A stretch of DNA of 64,000 nt from Evansella halocellulosilytica. Its GTDB lineage: Bacteria; Bacillota; Bacilli; Bacillales; Salisediminibacteriaceae. Positions 48,228 through 57,028 of this stretch are shown here, piece by piece. The stretch is from NCBI RefSeq assembly GCF_002335745.1, contig NZ_NIST01000001.1, positions 4,092,354-4,156,353 of the forward strand, written 5' to 3'. The notes under the pieces were generated by a model. The model worked only from the letters and a program-made list of their open reading frames with translations, searched no databases and was not told the origin of the DNA. Within the stretch, counting starts at the first letter, position 1; every line of letters starts with the position of its first letter. The position numbers and the translations under genes were made by a program.

Positions 48228-48947
48228 TTATTCCTCATTTAATTTACGTAATTCTTGTTTAATTTCTGTTTTGCCCTTCGTCTGTTCATCAATTTCTTTG
48301 ATGACTCTTGCTGGTGTTCCTGCAACGACTGTATGAGGAGGTACATCTTGTGTGACAATTGCTCCTGCTGCAACAACAGAACCTTCACCTACCGTTACAC
48401 CTTCTAAAATAACAGCATTTGCACCTACGACAACACCATCTTCAACAACGACAGGTTTAGCTGAAGGCGGCTCAATCACCCCTGCCAATACTGCTCCAGC
48501 ACCGATGTGGCAATTTTTCCCAACTGTAGCACGACCACCTAGTACAGCGTTCATGTCAATCATCGTTCCTTCACCAACGACAGAACCGATGTTAATTGAT
48601 GCACCCATCATAATTACTGCACTATCACCAATTTCGACTTGATCACGAATGATCGCACCTGGCTCGATACGAGCTTTAATATTTTTCATGTCAAGTAACG
48701 GAATTGCCGAGTTGCGACGGTCATTTTCTACGACAAAGTCTTCTATTTTTTGTTCGTTTTCTTTAATAGCCGTTTGGATATCCTTCCACTCACCAAAAAG
48801 AACTCCAGTATTTCCTTGGATAAAACTTTTCGTTTCACTTCCAAAATCAATGCCTTCAAGCTCACCTTTTATATGAACCTTAACAGGTGTTGATTTTTCA
48901 CTGTTTGAGATAAAGTTAATAATTTCATTTGCATCCATCATTTTCAT
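48228..48947 (-). CDS. dapH: Tetrahydrodipicolinate N-acetyltransferase (DapH)
   Basis: 239 residues. Left-handed beta helix made of hexapeptide repeats from about residue 90 ([59 protein letters not shown]) with the N-terminal DapH domain ([16 protein letters not shown]). Acetyl-CoA dependent step of diaminopimelate synthesis; operon with ykuR. ATG follows AAGGAGG at eight bases. Confidence 0.95.
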   Translation of the reverse strand: MKMMDANEIINFISNSEKSTPVKVHIKGELEGIDFGSETKSFIQGNTGVLFGEWKDIQTAIKENEQKIEDFVVENDRRNSAIPLLDMKNIKARIEPGAIIRDQVEIGDSAVIMMGASINIGSVVGEGTMIDMNAVLGGRATVGKNCHIGAGAVLAGVIEPPSAKPVVVEDGVVVGANAVILEGVTVGEGSVVAAGAIVTQDVPPHTVVAGTPARVIKEIDEQTKGKTEIKQELRKLNEE

Positions 48948-49157
48948 TATTCGTTCCTCCTTAATTATTCATATAACACATTCTTAATGATAGACATTTC
49001 ATATAAAAAATGCAATGAAATGAATATATCAGATAAAAAGAGTATAATCCAAATATCTCTCTATTAAAGTTCATGATTGATTATTCAAATTGCCAATGTA
49101 TTTCCCCTGTGTTCACTTCATTTTTCATCCTCAATACGTTTTACAACAAATAAAAAA

Positions 49158-49177
49158 CCACAAGCACGTTGCTGTGG
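49158..49177 (-). terminator. Terminator of the secreted protein gene
   Basis: CCACA-gca / tgc-TGTGG hairpin, with TTTTTTATTTG following on the minus strand. Confidence 0.85.
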
Positions 49178-49201
49178 CCTAATGTAACCATTTTTCACAT
49201 T

Positions 49202-49810
49202 CTATTTTGTAAATAATCCATCTTCTGTTAACCAAATATAAAATGGCGGAGAAACTTCATCTATTCTCTCAATCATGATGTCATATTCGTTCCAATTGTA
49301 TAATTCCATCCATAAGTTATCCATTTCATTAAATGATTCTTCAATAAGGTGGTCCTGGAGGCTTGCTTCAATTTCAGCTAATGTTTCTTGTTTGATTTCT
49401 TCAGCTGGAATAGCGATTGCATTAATAATCTTTGATTCCGGATTCATAAAAAACGTTGTATGGCCGTAATCAGCAAAGATTCCGCCTTCATACATCCCCT
49501 CTTCTGTTGGCTCTCCTACCACTTCATAAAGCTTGTCCTGACTATCGCCAATATCTACACCTTCATTGAAAAAAACACTTTCCACAGTTGATATGTGTCG
49601 TTCTTCATTCTCAGTGTTTTCTTTATTCTTTATATTTTCTTCATTTAATTCAACATGAATGTTTTTCTTCTCTCGTACAATTGTTTTGTTTTCGTTTACA
49701 AGAAGTTCAGTGGTGTCAACTTCATTCGCTGCATAAGAAAATGACCAAAATGTACTAAGAGCAAAAATCATCATAATAGCTGGTATTATCCAAATTTTTG
49801 ACTTTTTCAT
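49202..49810 (-). CDS. Secreted protein with YjgB/DUF4309-like domain
   Basis: 202 residues. Sec signal peptide with likely cleavage after SFSYAA (about residue 28). A Glu/Asn/Lys-rich linker follows, then a domain reading DIGDSQDKLYEVVGEPTEEG ... YGHTTFFMNPESKIINAIAI, similar in pattern to DUF4309/YjgB modules (weak). Two acidic helices and a terminal W. ATG follows AAAGGAGGGGAC. Function unknown; may be spore- or envelope-related by analogy only. Confidence 0.55.
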   Translation of the reverse strand: MKKSKIWIIPAIMMIFALSTFWSFSYAANEVDTTELLVNENKTIVREKKNIHVELNEENIKNKENTENEERHISTVESVFFNEGVDIGDSQDKLYEVVGEPTEEGMYEGGIFADYGHTTFFMNPESKIINAIAIPAEEIKQETLAEIEASLQDHLIEESFNEMDNLWMELYNWNEYDIMIERIDEVSPPFYIWLTEDGLFTK

Positions 49811-50035
49811 GTTGTCCCCTCCTTTACAAATTTGTTTCCCTATTACAGAGAATTGTAATCATTTTTTGACATCAGCTTTATATTAGTATGCTTATAATGA
49901 ATCGCTATCATAACTATGAGACAAACGCTAAACTATGACTCATTCTGTCAATTTTTAATGAAGTCACTTCTAAACTCCTATGCTTGCAAAATTGATTTAT
50001 ATGTATATTTCTTACGTTAAAAGGAATAATGACAA

Positions 50036-50119
50036 GTGGTATGGGATGTAGCTGCCAAAGCAATGTCACGCTTTTCACTAAGCATGGCATTACAGGTGAA
50101 AACCTGTCCATCCCACCAC
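50036..50119 (+). ncRNA. Candidate three-way-junction RNA
   Basis: GTGG-TA-TGGGATG (50036-50048) pairs with CATCCCACCAC (50109-50119) to close two inner hairpins: TGCCA/TGGCA (50053-50089) and ACAGGT-GAAA-ACCTGT (50092-50107). The GAAA tetraloop appears on the plus strand, which favours that orientation; on the minus strand it would stand upstream of the secreted-protein gene. No known riboswitch class could be recognised. Confidence 0.45.
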
Positions 50120-50187
50120 TTCTTTATATACTATAAGACGTTTTAACATAGAAGAAAGTTTCAAGTTTTAAAAGGGCAACATAAAAA

Positions 50188-50211
50188 AGTCAAGGGTGAG
50201 AACCCCTGACT
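50188..50211 (-). terminator. Terminator of the HD-GYP-like gene
   Basis: On the minus strand AGTCAGGGG / CCCTTGACT hairpin followed by TTTTTTATG. Confidence 0.88.
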
Positions 50212-50217
50212 ATCTAT

Positions 50218-51279
50218 TTAGACTAGTATTTTTTTTATAAACAATGTCGTTTCTTTTGCTAAATCAATTTCTTCGAATGTCACATTCTCACCGTCAGGAT
50301 CAAAAGTTCGTATAATTGGCCTTTGCGGTAAACCTCTATGTTGGGCAACGACAACACCAATGTGACCATTGCTTAGCTTCACTTGACTCCCTGTAGGATA
50401 AAAAGCAACACAGCGCAAAAATTTCCACACCACTTTATGGTCATACCTCCTATTTGTCATCCCCATCAGTCGTTCACACGCTTCATATGGGTACATAGGT
50501 TCTTTCATATTTGTACGATTACGATCAAACAATAGATGATCATAGTCATTTGCGACAGCTACAATTTTCGATAACAAATGAATGTCTTTATCTTTCATTT
50601 GCCGTGGTTCCCCGGTTCCGTCTACATTTTCATGATGAGTTAATGCAATGTGCGCAGAAAGTGTACTAATCTCAGACGATTTCCTTAACAGATTAAACCC
50701 TTTCCATGAATGATGAAAAGGTAGCTTCTTATCATCTTCGAATCCTAAAGGAATATCTTTCTTATCCACGTTTGCTACATGTTTCCCTATATCGTGCAAA
50801 AGTGCTCCTGCAGCAAGCTCGTGAATGCGATTTGACGACAGTCCAATTTGTACGCCTACCATCACTGAAATGATACAAACGTTCACAGAATGCAAAAATA
50901 AATCATTGTCTTTCGTACGAATATCAGTTAAATGTAAGAGAACATCTTTATTTAACATCACTTCTTCAATTAGTGTACGTACGGACCTACTTATTGCTTT
51001 TCCATCGAGGCTTTTATCTTCTTGAACGTATTGAATAGATTGGATTAACGTAGCAATTAATTTCTTTTTTGTCGATTCTGAGACGACATCCTCTACCTCA
51101 ATATCCTCAAACCGTGAATCTTTTACAAACAGTGCAGTAACTCCCATGGCTCTCAGCTTTGAAATTAATCCTACTGTAAGCGGGACACCTTCATTTAATA
51201 AGATACGTCCATCACTTGCAAATATATGTTTAGCAAGCTTTTCACCTTGTTTTACTGATTCAACTGATACATATCTCAT
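50218..51279 (-). CDS. HD-GYP-like phosphodiesterase with degenerate GYP
   Basis: 353 residues. N-terminal region with a DUF3391-like head (GEKLAKHIFASDGRILLNEG), HD metal motif LLHDIGKHV, the later LTHHENVDGTGEP and a C-terminal beta domain (GSQVKLSNGHIGVVV) as in Bacillus YuxH/HD-GYP proteins. HD-GYP enzymes degrade c-di-GMP or other cyclic dinucleotides. Here the GYP triad reads GEP, so substrate binding may differ. ATG at 51277-51279 follows GAGGG at six bases; an ATG six bases earlier is inside the RBS. Alone in its orientation block. Confidence 0.8.
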   Translation of the reverse strand: MRYVSVESVKQGEKLAKHIFASDGRILLNEGVPLTVGLISKLRAMGVTALFVKDSRFEDIEVEDVVSESTKKKLIATLIQSIQYVQEDKSLDGKAISRSVRTLIEEVMLNKDVLLHLTDIRTKDNDLFLHSVNVCIISVMVGVQIGLSSNRIHELAAGALLHDIGKHVANVDKKDIPLGFEDDKKLPFHHSWKGFNLLRKSSEISTLSAHIALTHHENVDGTGEPRQMKDKDIHLLSKIVAVANDYDHLLFDRNRTNMKEPMYPYEACERLMGMTNRRYDHKVVWKFLRCVAFYPTGSQVKLSNGHIGVVVAQHRGLPQRPIIRTFDPDGENVTFEEIDLAKETTLFIKKILV

Positions 51280-51595
51280 TGACATCCCTCAATTAATGAA
51301 TTCGTTTTCTATCGTACATAATTAAATCGGAACGTTTCGTCCAATACCTTTCAATTTACATGAAACTTGCCGAATATTCTACAAATCGAATGATGATAAA
51401 GCGAAAGACCCATGTGAGAAATGAAAGACATCCTCCTTTTTCATTTACCAATTAAATGAGTATGTACGGATTCAGCAAAATCATTTAATATTGAATCGAA
51501 AACATTTTGGGATAAAAAAGAAGAGGCCGTCACCAAAAGTTATTCCTTTTAGGATGCCTTTTCTCGGCAATCTGGAGATCTCTATCCTGAACTCC
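51280..51595. other. Intergenic region with terminator hairpin
   Basis: 51521-51560 can form a terminator for the MscS gene on the minus strand (AGGC-ATCC ... GGTGAC-GGCCT with inner CTAAAAGG/CTTTTGG), followed by TTCTTTTTT. It includes GTCACCAAAAGTT, again the recurrent motif. The rest shows nothing. Confidence 0.65.
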
Positions 51596-52684
51596 TTAAT
51601 TTGCTTCGTTCATGTCTGACTCATTTTTGCTGCCTTGTTCCAAATATACACTTCGGCTTGGGAAAGCGATTGAAACCCCTTCTTCTTCAAGGATTTTCAT
51701 CACTTTTAAATTGATATCCTCTTTAACCTCTAAATGTTCTGCCCACTCAGTCGTTTTCGTAAAGAAGTATAGAAAAATATCCAAACTACTCGAATTAAAC
51801 TCAGTAAATCGAACCATGATTAACTCTTGATCGACCTCTTCATGCTGACGGAGCATTTGATCAATACGCTGAACACAGGCTTCTACTTTTTCTCTCGGTG
51901 TCGAATAAGTGACACCAAGATTATATGTAATTTGCCGCTTACCCATCCTGGAATGGTTTTGAATCGATTCATTAGCTAACGTCGAGTTCGGTACAGTAAT
52001 AAGCGTATCAGCAAACGTTCTAATTTTTGTACTCCGGAACGTGATATCTTCAACGATCCCTTCCACACTCGGTGTGCTAATCCAATCTCCTATCGTAAAC
52101 GGCTTTTCTGTAATAATGACAACACCGCCAAAAAAGTTACTTAATGAGTCTTGAGCTGCTAATGCAAACGCTAGTCCTCCTAACCCAAGGCCGGCAATAA
52201 ACCCACTTACGTTATAGTCCCATACATCTGCAATCATTGCGATTGCCATTGCAACAACGGCAAAACGAACGAGTTTAGACAAAAAAGGGAGTAAAATATC
52301 GTCCAATTCGATGTCGAGCCGCTCTCCAACTTTCGTAAAAACAGTTGACGATGATGCTGCTAAATTGAACAACCCCCAACCCATTAATATAACGATAACC
52401 GAACGGAACATTTTAATCATCGGCTCATTAAATGCTTCACTTAAAGGTAAATATAATAAGGCGAAATAAAAACCAATAATGACGAAAAACACACGTAACG
52501 GCTTTTCAAATGCTAACAATATATTGGTAATAATATCTGTCGGTGCTTTCTTTGAGAAGCGTAAAACCATTTTGAACAAATAATTAGTAAATATTTTGCG
52601 GAAACCTAAAAAGATGATGATGATCACTACAGCATACCCTACTTGTTTCCATGTAAAAGGCATTGCTTCATTTATAAAATCCAT
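51596..52684 (-). CDS. MscS-family mechanosensitive channel, YnaI/YhdY type
   Basis: 362 residues. Five or so membrane helices; pore region FIAGLGLGGLAFALAAQDSLSNFFGG, then GDWISTPSVEGIVEDITFRSTKIRTF and VPNSTLANESI of the cytoplasmic domain. Larger than ykuT, with two extra N-terminal helices. The plain C-terminal tail is acidic. ATG follows AAAGGAGC. A second channel in one window fits life in changing salinity (inference). Confidence 0.9.
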   Translation of the reverse strand: MDFINEAMPFTWKQVGYAVVIIIIFLGFRKIFTNYLFKMVLRFSKKAPTDIITNILLAFEKPLRVFFVIIGFYFALLYLPLSEAFNEPMIKMFRSVIVILMGWGLFNLAASSSTVFTKVGERLDIELDDILLPFLSKLVRFAVVAMAIAMIADVWDYNVSGFIAGLGLGGLAFALAAQDSLSNFFGGVVIITEKPFTIGDWISTPSVEGIVEDITFRSTKIRTFADTLITVPNSTLANESIQNHSRMGKRQITYNLGVTYSTPREKVEACVQRIDQMLRQHEEVDQELIMVRFTEFNSSSLDIFLYFFTKTTEWAEHLEVKEDINLKVMKILEEEGVSIAFPSRSVYLEQGSKNESDMNEAN

Positions 52685-53199
52685 TTTATGCTCCTTTCAG
52701 CATAACTCTTTATGTTTATATAGTGTTTATTTATCTCAAACCTACTCTCAACTTATTAGTAAAAGTCGTGTTCGATTTTCATTTCATTTTTATATTAACT
52801 TGAAAATTGAAGAGTGTAAATGTATATGAAGTCGATCATCATGACTAAAATCGAATAACAGTAGACGTTCGATCGAACTATAGCTTTACCATTATCTTAG
52901 GAAAGGATGACGATAAAGTAGATGTCACTCCTCAACCGGATGAACGTCTATTCAGAGACAATGCTTTCGTTTTAATTAGGATATGATGACAAATCGATTC
53001 ACACAGTCACACGTTAATGAAAAACATCATATCATATCAAACTTCTCACGTTATACACCTGAGTGGAATTTTTTGATTTTACTAAATTATCAAAATTTTT
53101 ATTTGAGAGCGGTTTCATAATTTTTGTTTACATGGTTTAATATATTAATAAGGGGAGTGGTCAATACTATTGTTAATACTTTCTGGGGGTGAAGTAACG
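52685..53199. other. Intergenic region with a possible gene remnant
   Basis: 52849-52986 is an open run of about 45 codons without a start: SNYSFTIILGKDDDKVDVTP then QPDERLFRDNAFVLIRI, resembling part of an RCK_C/TrkA-C domain (P-x-PDE-x-L pattern). No start, no ribosome site. The remainder is AT-rich DNA; a promoter for the ABC gene is expected near 53110-53150. Confidence 0.3.
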
Positions 53200-53892
53200 A
53201 TGTATGCTGTTGAATTGAAGAACGTTTTAAAGCGGTTCGCTGATGGTACGGGATTAAATGTATTATTCGATGAAATGAACTTGCAAGTTCACGAGGGAGA
53301 ACTCATTGTCGTATCTGGAGGAGATCGTACCGGTAAAACAACTCTTTTGAAGATGATTGCTGCAATGACACCACCAAACAAAGGAACAGTTGAAGTCTTC
53401 GGAAAAGATTTATTAACGATCAAGCATCGAACTGAATGGCGTTTAGAGCATATCGGCTTTATAACTGACGAAGGCTGTTTAATCCCATTTCTTACAACGA
53501 AGCAAAATTTGTTACTAGGAACACCATCTGATCATTCGAATTATAAACGAACGGAAGAGGAAGCGGAAAGGATTTTAAGTGAATTAGGCTTTTCTAAAGA
53601 AAAGATGAATGAGACCCTTGAAGGGTTGGATAGTAAAGAACAAGTATTAGCAACTATCGCTCGCATATTAATGACTAAACCGAAGCTCATTTTAGCTGAT
53701 GAGCCCACCAAACAGTTAACAGGTATTGATGGACAGGAAGTGTTATCAATGTTGCTGCGATTCGCTAAAAAGAATGGTTCTACTGTTATCATTGTTAGTA
53801 ATGATGACAGCATTAAAGAGTTTGCAGATAAAATTTACATGCTCGAAAACTGTAAATTAACATGCAGCGGTGAAAATAGAGCTATTCAGTAA
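53200..53892 (+). CDS. Orphan ABC transporter ATP-binding protein, degenerate signature
   Basis: 230 residues. FtsE/LolD-like ATPase: Walker A GGDRTGKTTLL (residues 37-47), Q-loop region TTKQNLL, Walker B LILADEPT and H-loop replaced by SND (VIIVSNDD). The LSGGQ signature is not intact: it reads LEGLDSKEQ. No permease gene lies beside it. ATG at 53200 follows GGGGGTGAAGTAAC; the frame extends ten codons more without an RBS. May act on another protein, or be losing function. Confidence 0.8.
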   Translation: MYAVELKNVLKRFADGTGLNVLFDEMNLQVHEGELIVVSGGDRTGKTTLLKMIAAMTPPNKGTVEVFGKDLLTIKHRTEWRLEHIGFITDEGCLIPFLTTKQNLLLGTPSDHSNYKRTEEEAERILSELGFSKEKMNETLEGLDSKEQVLATIARILMTKPKLILADEPTKQLTGIDGQEVLSMLLRFAKKNGSTVIIVSNDDSIKEFADKIYMLENCKLTCSGENRAIQ

Positions 53893-53925
53893 AATATGGT
53901 TACACTTTTGAAAAGACTCTGTTAT

Positions 53926-53978
53926 GAAATGCCTCCCAATTTTAGATGTGTCTAAAATTGGGAGGCATTTCTTTTTTA
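53926..53978 (+). terminator. Strong terminator of the ABC gene
   Basis: A 21-bp perfect stem, with arms 53926-53946 (GAAATGCCTCCC...) and 53951-53971, loop TGTG, then TTTTTT. Confidence 0.95.
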
Positions 53979-54053
53979 GTCATCTTATCGGTCAATTTCA
54001 ACAGCTCACTTTAACGAGCTTTTTAACGCATCGATCGGGCATTCTGCCGGATA

Positions 54054-54167
54054 TTATGTATTACCGCTATTAACAATTGCTAAAATGGTTAAAACCGTGT
54101 AAATAACGACAATAGAAGCTGAACCTGCCAATAATAATATAATAAAAAATTTATGTAATTTTTCCAT
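54054..54167 (-). CDS. Predicted 37-residue membrane peptide
   Basis: ATG (54165-54167) after AGGGGTGTG, 37 codons, TAA stop. A basic head (MEKLHKFF) is followed by one hydrophobic helix of about 25 residues (IILLLAGSASIVVIYTVLTI) and a short polar tail, so the peptide should insert in the membrane. It does not overlap any other gene. No family recognised; similar lone small proteins are common in sporulating Bacillus. Confidence 0.5.
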   Translation of the reverse strand: MEKLHKFFIILLLAGSASIVVIYTVLTILAIVNSGNT

Positions 54168-54380
54168 TTGTCACACCCCTAATTACAACTTGAACAATAA
54201 AAACATTTTTATACCTTCATTATGCCAATTTATTTCGTTAAAATCTAGAATCATTATTTATATAGAAAGGGTACATTTTTGAGAAAAGGCGAAAGTATAA
54301 AAAAATATTAGACTCCTGCCTAAACGTTCATATCAATCTTTCATATGATATTAGGGGAAAGAATAGTGAGGTGATCTCTT

Positions 54381-54806
54381 ATGAGCAAAGACAAAAGAAA
54401 AAATCAGCCTATCCATGAGAGGCCTTTCGGTGATATTTTACAGTCCATTGATTCTTTTTTTCAAGATACGGTTCGTAACTTCCACATCCCTCGTTCAATA
54501 CCTGTATACCGGTATGAAACGAAAACAGAGTACATTATCGAAGCAGAAATACCAGGAGTAAAAAAAGACCAAATCACATTAGATATTTATCATAATTTTA
54601 TTAAAATAGCTGTTTCATATGAAGACTTTGAAGAAGTAAAAGATTCAAAAACACAAGTATTTAAACAAAGTACATCATTCGAAAGGTCAGAAAAAACAAT
54701 ACAACTTCCATTTGCTGTAAACGAATCTGAAGTAAAGGCACAATTGAAAGATGGTGTATTAAAAATTCGAATCCCGAATAAAAAGAAACCAATCCAAATT
54801 GATTAA
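54381..54806 (+). CDS. Hsp20/alpha-crystallin small heat-shock protein
   Basis: 141 residues. Alpha-crystallin domain from about residue 45 (VYRYETKTEYIIEAEIPGVK ... FERSEKTIQLPFAVNESEVKAQLKDGVLKIRIP) ending with a KKKPIQID tail that carries the IxI-type motif. ATP-independent holdase chaperone. Starts with ATG after GAGGTGATC. Some spore-coat members (CotM) look similar; the following YppG-like gene makes a spore link possible. Confidence 0.9.
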   Translation: MSKDKRKNQPIHERPFGDILQSIDSFFQDTVRNFHIPRSIPVYRYETKTEYIIEAEIPGVKKDQITLDIYHNFIKIAVSYEDFEEVKDSKTQVFKQSTSFERSEKTIQLPFAVNESEVKAQLKDGVLKIRIPNKKKPIQID

Positions 54807-54823
54807 AGGAGGGATATGATCAA

Positions 54824-55126
54824 ATGTTATTTCCACCAAGAAGGCCAGAGCAAAGACCGCCATATCATCAAGGGATGTCCCCTCGTCCAAACCAACAGCA
54901 TTACTGGCACGGACCGAACCAGTTCCATAATTGGCATGGGAACTCTCATCAGACTAATCAAAATCCAGGTAATTCCACACTAAATGGAATTATCTCTGCA
55001 TTTCAAACTCCAGATGGAAAATTTGATATTAACAAAGCAATGACAACGGTCGATCAAGTAGTAAAAACAGCGAACCAAATTAGCCCTATCGTCAAACAAG
55101 TTGGCGGATTCTTTATTAAAAAATAG
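54824..55126 (+). CDS. yppG: YppG-like spore coat protein
   Basis: 100 residues. N-terminal half rich in Pro, His, Gln, Asn and Trp (RRPEQRPPYHQG, HYWHGPNQFHNWHG); C-terminal half has the YppG motif AFQTPDGKFDINKAMTTVDQ with a following helix. Members are spore-coat associated. ATG follows AAAGGAGGGATAT, 17 bases after the Hsp20 gene, so probably one operon. Confidence 0.82.
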   Translation: MLFPPRRPEQRPPYHQGMSPRPNQQHYWHGPNQFHNWHGNSHQTNQNPGNSTLNGIISAFQTPDGKFDINKAMTTVDQVVKTANQISPIVKQVGGFFIKK

Positions 55127-55134
55127 GCTCTGTT

Positions 55135-55290
55135 AAATAAAAATGTTGATTTTTGACTTGTTTATGTTGAAAAATACCGAGACTCTGTGGAAAAGCGAGC
55201 TATTTCAACCATCATCAATGAGTTTTAACCAAACCAAAAAATAAAAAAGGGATATGGAATCGAATCAAAACGGGCAAAGCCCGTTTTTCC
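55135..55290. other. Post-operon sequence with IS-like fragment and terminator
   Basis: GGCTCTGTTAAATAAAAATG (55128-55147) resembles a terminal repeat of insertion sequences, but no partner end is found. The terminator is AAAACGGGC-aaa-GCCCGTTTT (55267-55287) followed by TTCC. Confidence 0.55.
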
Positions 55291-55405
55291 TTTTTCACTT
55301 GATTATTCTCTATTTTATTTTTCCTTTATACAAAGTGTTATGTTTAGCACCGAGAGATTGTGTATGGTATAAAAGTAGAAAGCAATAAAATGAAGGAGTG
55401 GAAAT

Positions 55406-56155
55406 ATGAATGATACAATTGAAACGTTATTAAACCACAGGTCCATCCGTAAATTTAAAGACAAAAGTTTGTCACAAAAACAAATTAAGACGATTATTGA
55501 AGCTGCTCAAATGGCTTCTACCTCAAGTTACATACAAGCATATTCGATTATAGGAATAAAAGATGCCACAAAAAAGGAGCGTCTGGCGGAACTTGCAGGG
55601 AATCAGAATTACGTTGCGAAAAATGGTCATTTCTTTGTGTTTTGTGCAGATTTATATCGCCATAAATTAGCTGGGGAATTAGAACATATCGATGTGAAGC
55701 AATCAATTGAAAGTACAGAAAAATTTCTTGTCTCGGTTATCGATGCATCACTCGCTGCACAAAATGCAGTCATTGCAGCTGAATCTATGGATCTCGGCAT
55801 TTGTTATATTGGAGGCTTAAGAAATGAAATTGAAAAAGTCGGACAATTATTAAACCTCCCTCCTTATGTCATTCCATTATTCGGGTTAGCTGTTGGTGTT
55901 CCTGAGAACGCTTCAAATAAAAAACCGAGATTACCATTAGAACATGTTTATCACGAAGATACGTACAACAAAGACAAGCAAGAATATTTAGCACAATTAG
56001 AAGCATTTAACGAAACCGTGTCCGCTTATTATGAACTGCGAACGGGCGGGAAACGAAATGACCGCTGGACTGAACAAATCGCCAATATGCTCGCAGTGCC
56101 TAAGAGAATGCAGATGAAAGCATATATCGAAAGTACTGGATTAAAAAAGACATAA
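55406..56155 (+). CDS. NADPH-dependent nitroreductase, NfsA/NfrA type
   Basis: 249 residues. FMN-binding NfsA-like pattern: NHRSIRKFKDKSLSQKQIKT, AAQMASTSSYIQAYSIIGI, GICYIGGLRNEIEKVGQLL and GVPENASNKKPRLPLEHVYH. Acts on nitroaromatics, quinones or flavin; in B. subtilis the relative NfrA1 is an NADPH oxidase. ATG follows GAAGGAGTG. A strong terminator follows, so it is monocistronic. Confidence 0.9.
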   Translation: MNDTIETLLNHRSIRKFKDKSLSQKQIKTIIEAAQMASTSSYIQAYSIIGIKDATKKERLAELAGNQNYVAKNGHFFVFCADLYRHKLAGELEHIDVKQSIESTEKFLVSVIDASLAAQNAVIAAESMDLGICYIGGLRNEIEKVGQLLNLPPYVIPLFGLAVGVPENASNKKPRLPLEHVYHEDTYNKDKQEYLAQLEAFNETVSAYYELRTGGKRNDRWTEQIANMLAVPKRMQMKAYIESTGLKKT

Positions 56156-56160
56156 AATGA

Positions 56161-56205
56161 AGCTGTCCCAACCCTAGTTTTAGAATTGGGACAGCCTTTC
56201 TTTTT
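56161..56205 (+). terminator. Terminator of the nitroreductase gene
   Basis: AGCTGTCCCAA / TTGGGACAGCC-like stem (one offset), then TTTCTTTTTT; the inner loop has CCCTAGTTTTAG. Confidence 0.88.
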
Positions 56206-56306
56206 TACCTCATTCAAGTGCCAATATGTATTTCATATAACTACGCCGTCTTCCTCCCTACCCTTAGCTGTCAAAAAACTCTTCCCTTTTTACAAATTAT
56301 TTCATA

Positions 56307-56315
56307 TGATATAAT
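56307..56315 (+). promoter_or_regulatory. Extended -10 promoter of the yrrT operon
   Basis: TGATATAAT (TGn plus TATAAT) about 60 bases before yrrT; no good -35 hexamer. Downstream ATTCCTATTATTTTAATGCGAA might be a CymR-type operator, but this is weak. Confidence 0.5.
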
Positions 56316-56374
56316 AACATTAATTCCTATTATTTTAATGCGAATTATAAGGTTTAGAAAAGGAAGTGATATCA

Positions 56375-57010
56375 ATGGGACTTGAATTTGTTGATTTATT
56401 CGACCGTTGGGCTGAATCTTACGATCAAACAGTCGCAGGTGTTGATGAAGAATATAAAGAAGTTTTCGAAGGCTATGGACAAATTTTAAATGAGGTAGCA
56501 AAGCGTTCCTCGGGACACATTTTAGAATTTGGAGTAGGAACAGGAAACTTATCCTCTCTTTTATTAGCGAAAACAGACGATTTTACCGGCATTGAACCGT
56601 CTGAGAAAATGCGTTTGATTGCTACAAAAAAACTTAATCACACGATATTACCAGGTGACTTTTTACACTTTCCTTCTCTTGATAAACAAGTAGAAACGAT
56701 TGTGTCTACTTATGCGTTCCATCATTTGACGGATGAAGAAAAACGTGAAGCAGCAAACCTGTATAGTGAATTATTAAATACTGGTCATAAGGTCGTCTTC
56801 GCTGATACAATGTTTATAAACGATGATGCCAAAAACGAGATCATCATAGATGCAAAAAAGAAAGACCATTTAAATTTAGCTGAAGACCTGCAAACTGAGT
56901 ATTACACAACGATCCCGATGTTAACAGACATCTTTGAAGAGTCTAATTTTGATGTATCCTTCCAAGCGATGAATACATTCGTTTGGATATTAGAAGCAAC
57001 AAAACGATAA
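56375..57010 (+). CDS. yrrT: SAM-dependent methyltransferase (YrrT)
   Basis: 211 residues. Class I methyltransferase: ILEFGVGTGNLSSLL (motif I), GIEPSEKMR, and TYAFHHLTDEEK. YrrT of B. subtilis lies in the methionine-to-cysteine operon, and its substrate is not known. ATG at 56375 has GGAAGTG upstream; the GTG 9 bases earlier falls in that site. First gene of the yrrT-luxS-mccA-mccB cluster. Confidence 0.9.
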   Translation: MGLEFVDLFDRWAESYDQTVAGVDEEYKEVFEGYGQILNEVAKRSSGHILEFGVGTGNLSSLLLAKTDDFTGIEPSEKMRLIATKKLNHTILPGDFLHFPSLDKQVETIVSTYAFHHLTDEEKREAANLYSELLNTGHKVVFADTMFINDDAKNEIIIDAKKKDHLNLAEDLQTEYYTTIPMLTDIFEESNFDVSFQAMNTFVWILEATKR

Positions 57011-57028
57011 TAAGTGGAGGAATAAACA

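Noticed and set aside
49914-50111. 65-codon minus-strand frame over the candidate structured RNA
   Set aside because: No ribosome site, no family, and the sequence is better explained by base pairing.
50036-50119. Known riboswitch (c-di-GMP, NiCo or manganese class)
   Set aside because: Short word similarities (GGACAGG, GGCAGCTAC on the minus strand) exist, but the class-defining cores and junctions do not fit.
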